From: Liolophura sinensis
Lineage: Eukaryota; Mollusca; Polyplacophora; Chitonida; Chitonidae
Assembly: GCF_032854445.1 (NCBI RefSeq)
Contig: NC_088300.1
Span: forward strand, 6,016,001 to 6,080,000
Length of the DNA stretch: 64,000 nt
Direction: 5' to 3'
Below the pieces are notes generated by a model that made no database searches, had not been told where the DNA came from, and saw only the letters and a program-made list of their open reading frames with translations. Below, in pieces: positions 57,870 to 64,000 of the stretch. Positions within the stretch are counted from its first letter, which is position 1. Each line of letters opens with the position of its first letter. The position numbers were made by a program, and so were the translations under genes.

Positions 57870-58741
57870 AAAGTTTATTATTGCTAGTGCTATTACAATG
57901 AACATTATGAAAGCTTGTCATAATGTTTCAAATCTAAAAATATACATATTGCATGGTATTCATACAAACCAACAAATGAAAGAATTTTGAGACAATCTAA
58001 TGTTTCAAGGCCGCTCACCTTCATCCATTAGATAACATTATTTCTCTTTGGTCTGAGCAACCACTGAACACTGTATGTTCAAAACATTAAATGTGATAAA
58101 TATACGCTTGTACAATCCAGTCAAACCATGCAAAATGTATTGAAATACTCAGCCGTTATCAGATAGCATACTAGGTACAAACAATATACTAGAATACCTA
58201 TTTTCTTTTCTAATGCTGTTCTTTCAGTAAACCAATCAGCAAGCAGCTACATCCTATTTATAGTTTTATTGATATGCATCTGATATTTTGTACGTTTATC
58301 TTTAGAAATAGATTTATTTTATGCTGGCTGGCACCCCTAAAGGATCACACTCACCTATTTACTACTGTATTATTTTGTTCTTAAATGTTAATTGTATTCT
58401 GATAAATATTGTTTATTTCAGAAAAATGTATGGTATTAACGATAAATTTTCACTTTACTGTGCAGAAATTTAGTACAGCTTGACACATTTAATTATTTTC
58501 AAAATACTTCGACTTAAATGTTCCATATAACTTTTCATAACTTACCGATTAAATACATTATAATGTATATAGTCATGATAGATGATACATACTATACAGT
58601 ATAAGAGCAGAACTTAACATACCTGTACTGTACATGTTTATTATTGGTATTTCAATGATTCTATGTTTAACATACCTGTTTTGCCAAACAGTAATCTACT
58701 CAAAGACGACGAGAACGTCGTCAAGATGGAGAGGAGGCATA
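57870..58741. other. AT-rich non-coding stretch between gypsy relic and right arm
   Basis: There is no ORF of note and no LTR end was recognised. It may be the decayed 3' part of the element. Confidence 0.4.
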
Positions 58742-59299
58742 TATGACCAGCTATATACTGATCACCCTAATAATTCATGTACACTACTAGTAAACCAGTT
58801 ACAGACAAGCTGGTTACACACATGTAGTGATCAAGTCTAATGTAAATGTAAAATAGTTATAATAGACGTGTGACATACGAATAGTTAAATCAAGCTATAG
58901 ACTGGGCAGTCAACTGTGTCCAGCTTGTTAACATGCCGAGTTAAATAGATTAAGTGTGGGGATTAACTTTCCACATGTTCATTTGACTAATCAGTCAGTG
59001 TTTGTAATTAAAGAACAAGTCTATACCTGAAACCAGCAACTGTTACTAATAGTGAGGTAAACAAACAATTGTAAGTTTAAATATGGTTGTTTCTCAAGAA
59101 GAGAAAAGAAGGAAGAAGGGTTTAGGAGTTGACCTGTAAGGACCTCAAAGTCTGGTCACTCCCATGCTGTTATGTATAATAAATGACTGTTGTTACTGAG
59201 AACTCCTTGGAGAGTTTTCCCATCTACGTTAGACATGGAATGAAGATAAATGACGGTGACCATCCCGGTCGCAATTTTACTTAAGACCCTAACCTCGGT
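58742..59299 (-). repeat. Right arm of the 558-bp inverted repeat
   Basis: This is the inverted partner of 53769-54326 and has the same length. The minus-strand frame (59156-59338) parallels the plus-strand frame of the left arm (53700-53912). It lacks the inner MITE terminus present on the left arm. Confidence 0.88.
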
Positions 59300-60110
59300 C
59301 TTAGTACACACGACACTAACAAGTGACCACACAATCACGGTTTAAGCACTCGGCAGATTTATTGCGTCGTCCAATTTCCCTATGGTAATAAAGTTTTCTG
59401 ATCACTTTTGAAACTCAAACACAGTATTCTTTCCCTTTATAACTGTTCCAGTATACTTGATAAAACTCGTGGTTTTAAACTTTTAAAGTCAATTGGCCCT
59501 TCAAGTTCCATCGAGAAAACAGCTAGGTTCCTGAATTCCAGCATAAAATACGATGGACATCAGTAACACCTTACGAGTCACACCAGTGTTAAAGAAGACA
59601 AGGGAACAGTCAGTCGAGGTGTAACGATGAAACTGACGCTCCGCGATATCTCGTTCTCATTAGTGAAGTATACAGTCCAACAACGCCGGTGTTTGGGAGG
59701 AGCTTCTTCGCCAGCTTGTACACAATATCGTTATCCACATTCCTGGTCCTCAGAACACACAACTTTATCCTAGGGCCGTTGATATTTCACTGCGGAAATT
59801 AGAACGTTGTTTCATACTGCTAACTACTGTTTCTTAGCATGCTCGTTCTTATATACCAGTATTCATGTTTTTCCATATTTTTTAGCATTTCTTTTATAAT
59901 TTCAGATAGAGAGTGCATGGGTGGGAATTTATGAGAACAGATGACAAGATGAGGCTAACACTCGTAATGCCCCAGAATACTGAAGTCTATTTAAACGTGC
60001 AGAAGTAAAGCTGGTGATAAACCTGTTCATAAGAAATCATAATCGTAAATCTAAAAGTAAAGGATACTGCAGAGTGACACGCGTAAAATTAAATTTTTTA
60101 CATAAATGTG
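59300..60110. other. No gene recognised
   Basis: This is intergenic sequence without a convincing frame or repeat. Confidence 0.45.
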
Positions 60111-60119
60111 TCTGTACGT

Positions 60120-60500
60120 GTCAAAATGCGTATTCGTATGAAAAGCGGCAAAATGGACGTCCCAGATGAAAAATGGGAAAGCCGGATTCGTGTGAAAGCG
60201 GCAAAATGGACGTCCCAGATGAAGAATGGGAAGGCCGGATTCGTATGAAAGCGGCAAAAGGGACGTCCCAGATGAAGAATGGGAAGGCCGGATTCGTATG
60301 AAAGCGGCAAAATGGACGTCCCAGATGAAGAATGGGAAGGCCGGATTCGTATGAAAGCGGCAAAAGGGACGTCCCAGATGAAGAATGGGAAGGCCGGATT
60401 CGTATGAAAGCGGCAAAATGGACGTCCCAGATGAAGAATGGGAAGGCCGGATTCGTATGAAAGCGGCAAAAGGGACGTCTCAGATGAATAATGGGAAGGA
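60120..60500. repeat. 53-bp tandem repeat, 7 units
   Basis: The unit runs from GATGAAGAATGGGAAGGCCG to AAATGGACGTCCCA. Units alternate between AAAATGGACG and AAAAGGGACG, giving a 106-bp higher-order period in the later copies. All three minus-strand frames stay open because 53 is not a multiple of three. Confidence 0.95.
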
Positions 60501-62847
60501 CGTTTCCCTAATCAAGGTTTAACACAGTATAATAAGACTTACAGCATAGAGTCAGAGAAAAGCCAGAGCAGTGACGACAGCTTGATTATTGGCAAATGGT
60601 CACACGTATTACCGGTGAAATATACAAACCAACAAAGAACTAGGAAAGAAGTACAATGTTTAGATGGATTCATAGACTCCAGGAATTGAGTGTTTCATAT
60701 TTCACATTTTGTTCTTATACAACAAAATCGCCATGTACTAAAATTTGGAATAAATCAACAGTTGGTATGGAACGGAGTCACATAACCTAACGCAGTGTTG
60801 TTTTATTGTTGCCTCTTGCTTTCTGCTTTCTCTGGAGTATCCAACGACAGAGTATAGATCTACTTACACCGAATTACATGGTTCATCGGATTAGAGCCGT
60901 CCGACTGCTCTCGCCATAGACACGGCCGCTCAAATGACTAGACCAGTCATATATTGCTTAGGATTGATTATGTTTTGGTTATAAGTCAGCCGAGGAGAAA
61001 AGAGTTTTTCCCATTACATCAATAAGTAATGAGTTGTTGGTGTATTATTTTGTAACACCGGCAACAGATGTTCTCCTGCGGACGAATCTGACAGAAACTC
61101 GATAACTGATAGCTCTGCTGTGACCACACCACAACAGACATAGAGGAGCACAGCCCTCACGTCTAGGCATCTATTTGGTGTCATTGCTCATTATACGGCG
61201 ACATTCATGAGCCTGGCATCAGAGCCGGTGCTCCACGCACATCTAATGGCGTGATCAATCGACTGTGAGAAACTCGATTCAAAGTAAGGCACAAAAATAA
61301 CAAAGAAGTCTAGTCTCCGAATAAATCCTCTTTTCCTCGTTCTACAGTGCCTAGTGAGCCGTGGATCTTCTGGTAACATTTCCTATGTGCGATACGTATC
61401 ACTGTGTGTTAAGACTGGTTTTCTGTGTTGTACTAAATCATTTCATGGGCCTGGTTAAGTAATGCATCCTGCCGATAGTTCATAAGCATACAGGCACGTA
61501 ACAATTTATTTTATGATAGCTGACAGTAGATATGTAACATGTACAACATCTATACAGCTGGCAAAACAGAGAAAGGACAATACACACGTTAAATTTAAAG
61601 ACCCAATTAATTAATCTAAGCCACCAACAGTGCGAAGTTCTGTAGTGAAAAATGTGCATTGCTTGTCGTCTACAAGCTCTCTTGACAATATAATATTGGG
61701 AAATGAACTTCTCTCTGCAATTTTTATAAAATGGATAAATAAGTAAGAAGTGATATTCATCTTCAGTAACGTTGCATGTATTACATTTCCTTTGGTCAAC
61801 GGGAAATATGTTAGGCTTGTGCCACCTTACCAGTTTGGACTGCTAAGGTACGAGAGATTCTTAACCTGTCTATTTCTGCCCTATACTCCTCTATCATAAT
61901 GATACTCATATGTGGCTGTATACAAAATTCCATATAGAGGTTTGCTCTACTTATGATTGAAATCGTCCCTGCCAATTCTTTACGTGTTGTTTTACCAGTG
62001 ACATGAACACATTAACATTGCTGGCCGATCGGGCGTACCATGCATATCCACGCCCAAGAGAATACAACGAATGATTGGCAGTCTTGACACCCACTTAACA
62101 TGGTTTCGTCGCTGATAGTCACTCGGGTAGATACTGTAACATATCGTCCGAGGTGAATAATTTTAATCCTGTATTTAATATTTTCGTGGAATTCACCAAA
62201 GCTACCATCATACCTTAATACAGAACATAGAATAGATTAAGAAAAAATATCCGCATATGTGTGGTAATATTTTCTTTCATGAAATGCACATGTGTATTTC
62301 GGCACTCAGATTACAGAAATGTACTTTTAAGCTCGTAATATTGGTTTACGATTGCATAGATCAAGCACTGGAAATTTCTGTTACCATCGGCATGGCATTC
62401 CATTGAGACAGGGCTATAACTATATATCCGTCATCTCTTAAGACATAGTGTCGTATTAGGACCAAAGTACTATGAAAGTGAATTTAAACCCCAAGGAAAA
62501 GACACACATCGATTAACAAAAAGGTCAATTTTAGTGTCAAAAAGTTACTGCATTTTTCAGTCACATATATATTCAAGTGTCTTGACGTAACAAACGATTC
62601 ATTCAGATCTGAAACGTGTGACAGGTTTTTTGAAGGATTTATACAAACATCTATATGGCCGTTCCTGTAACATTTAATTGATACCTTATTTAAATAATAA
62701 TTGGTAACTTGGATCTTCTATCTTAAAAAGCGCTCTATTTATGAAAAAAAAGCAGAGAAACGGTGAAAGGAAAGGGAAATATACATACAGACGAGCAATA
62801 TGTCAGGGTGCGAAATATATTTCAGATATACAGTGATGAGTATGTTA
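60500..62847. other. No gene recognised
   Basis: Short frames only. I see no repeat, RNA or splice-framed exon. Confidence 0.45.
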
Positions 62848-63105
62848 AAGTTTATTTCTTTTAGCTAGTCGCCTATTATCACCCTAAAATCAGTCATACT
62901 AGCTACCACAATTGCCTTTTGTCCATGACACAAAAGAACACAAGCTCTACGCATGATCATGCTGTAGGTCTAAATTATTACAAGGAGAATGCAGATAGAA
63001 TACTTTCTCTAATTTATATAATGTTAAACTCGATGGTTTCGACGACAAGAACTCTTTTCCTCAAGTGATGTCATAATTTTTCCAAAAACAGGTATACTGG
63101 ATATT
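62848..63105 (+). repeat. Dispersed repeat, copy B
   Basis: This is the partner of 41856-42110, with shared landmarks TTTTAGCTAGTCGCCTAT, AAATCAGTCATACTAGCTAC, AATTGCCTTTTG and TGATGTCATAATTTTTC. Confidence 0.7.
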
Positions 63106-64000
63106 GGGCGGAGTTCAATGTTTTGACAGCGGGTGACAGCGGGTTTCTTCACTATTCCTGAATGTGTTGTTCGACTCTGGGCAATTTTTACCACAGACAA
63201 CCTCGTATATCATATTAAAGTGGACATAAGTTCAGTTATCATGTATATGGTTGAATGAAATATATGTTGTTCAGTACTTTCTTGGGTTAAGACGACAATA
63301 ATTATATCTCTCGAAAATTCGCTGGTTTAGGTTAGGTAAAATTGGTTTTCTCTTAACCTATGGGGTCACAGGCTCGGATCCTGCTCTCGCTGGAGATTTA
63401 TGCATCAGATACCTAACTATTTCTGGTGCTTTACTCCGACTACTCCTGAGAACCCTCCACCTACGAATCTGACCGCCGTTCAATAGGCGAAAAAAAAAAC
63501 AACCCCAGTCGAATAAATAAGCTGGCCTTAACAAAGGATCCATAAGCTAATATACTTAGGGTGCCTTACTAGAAACACAAGCGTCATGTACGAAAAGATA
63601 TCAAACCCATCAGCTTGTTTGCTTTTACTGACACTCGCTATGAAAGTCTTCCATCAAAGCAGAGGTACTGCAGAAGAGCAAGATTTTTTAGGATCTTCTC
63701 CCAACCTATTAGGGGGTGACTTGCCGCTCCGGTGATATTCTCTTGAAGTCTGCTTAAACTGAAGATGAAAAACATCCGGGTGAAGAGGTCAATTTTCGAG
63801 GTGATGATAAAACTGATAAGTGTGTTCCCAGTCACCCGTCATAAGTCCAGAGGTCCTATGACATTTTGCGTGTGAAACAGAGTTTTCTCCGCATCGCTGA
63901 CATCAAGGAAGTTGCTAGACTGCCATTTCCTAACTGATTGAATTCCTTCGTGCGCATGTCCATTAGAGGAAAATGTTACCAGAACAACCGCTTTCGCCTT
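63106..64000. other. No gene recognised
   Basis: A minus-strand stretch around 63360-63520 has a B-box-like GGATCCGAGCC and an adenine/thymine run, faintly SINE-like, but no matching copy exists in the window. Confidence 0.4.

Overview
This is animal (eukaryotic) DNA, most likely from a marine mollusc and probably a gastropod. The evidence is a split gene with GT/AG introns, tRNA-derived SINEs, full-length and decayed LINEs of the RNase H-bearing I/Nimb type, Tc1/mariner and Penelope relics, a gypsy pol relic, many minisatellites, and a glycoside hydrolase family 10 gene with an N-terminal carbohydrate-binding module of the kind known from plant-eating molluscs. The species assignment is inference. 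There is no operon, CRISPR array or other prokaryotic feature.

Layout. Positions 0.3-7.1 kb and 20.5-27.2 kb hold a small family of single-exon, secreted mono-ADP-ribosyltransferase (ART) genes. One copy looks intact (4500-5315). One is reduced to its flanks and 3' end (280-1130). One is a pseudogene (20507-27239) cut in two by a complete 5.9-kb LINE (20721-26622) with a perfect 13-bp target-site duplication. Just after the intact ART lie two exon scraps of the GH10 gene found 30 kb away (7002-7140).

Positions 7.5-9.2 kb and 15.6-19.1 kb are two related satellite arrays. Between them are a decayed Tc1 transposase, a Penelope-like relic, a 1.3-kb element with terminal inverted repeats and a long hairpin. 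A mariner-type deletion derivative with TIRs sits at 19559-20156. A second, decayed LINE of the same superfamily occupies about 28120-33428; it has itself been hit by a SINE and lies in a degenerate 70-75-bp repeat array.

Positions 34580-43364 (minus strand) are the best host gene: an 11-exon GH10 xylanase/cellulase-like gene (544 codons) with all splice phases consistent and both catalytic glutamates present. About 20 codons near its end are read in a different frame from the family signature.

Positions 44-64 kb are mostly non-coding: a foldback element, a full-length SINE, a 1162-bp near-identical tandem duplication inside a 38-bp minisatellite, a defective gypsy pol lying between 558-bp inverted (not direct) repeats, and a 53-bp repeat open in all three minus-strand frames. 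The most unusual items are the LINE-split ART, the covarying LINE 3' hairpin, the compensated frameshift in GH10 and the gypsy pol between inverted arms.
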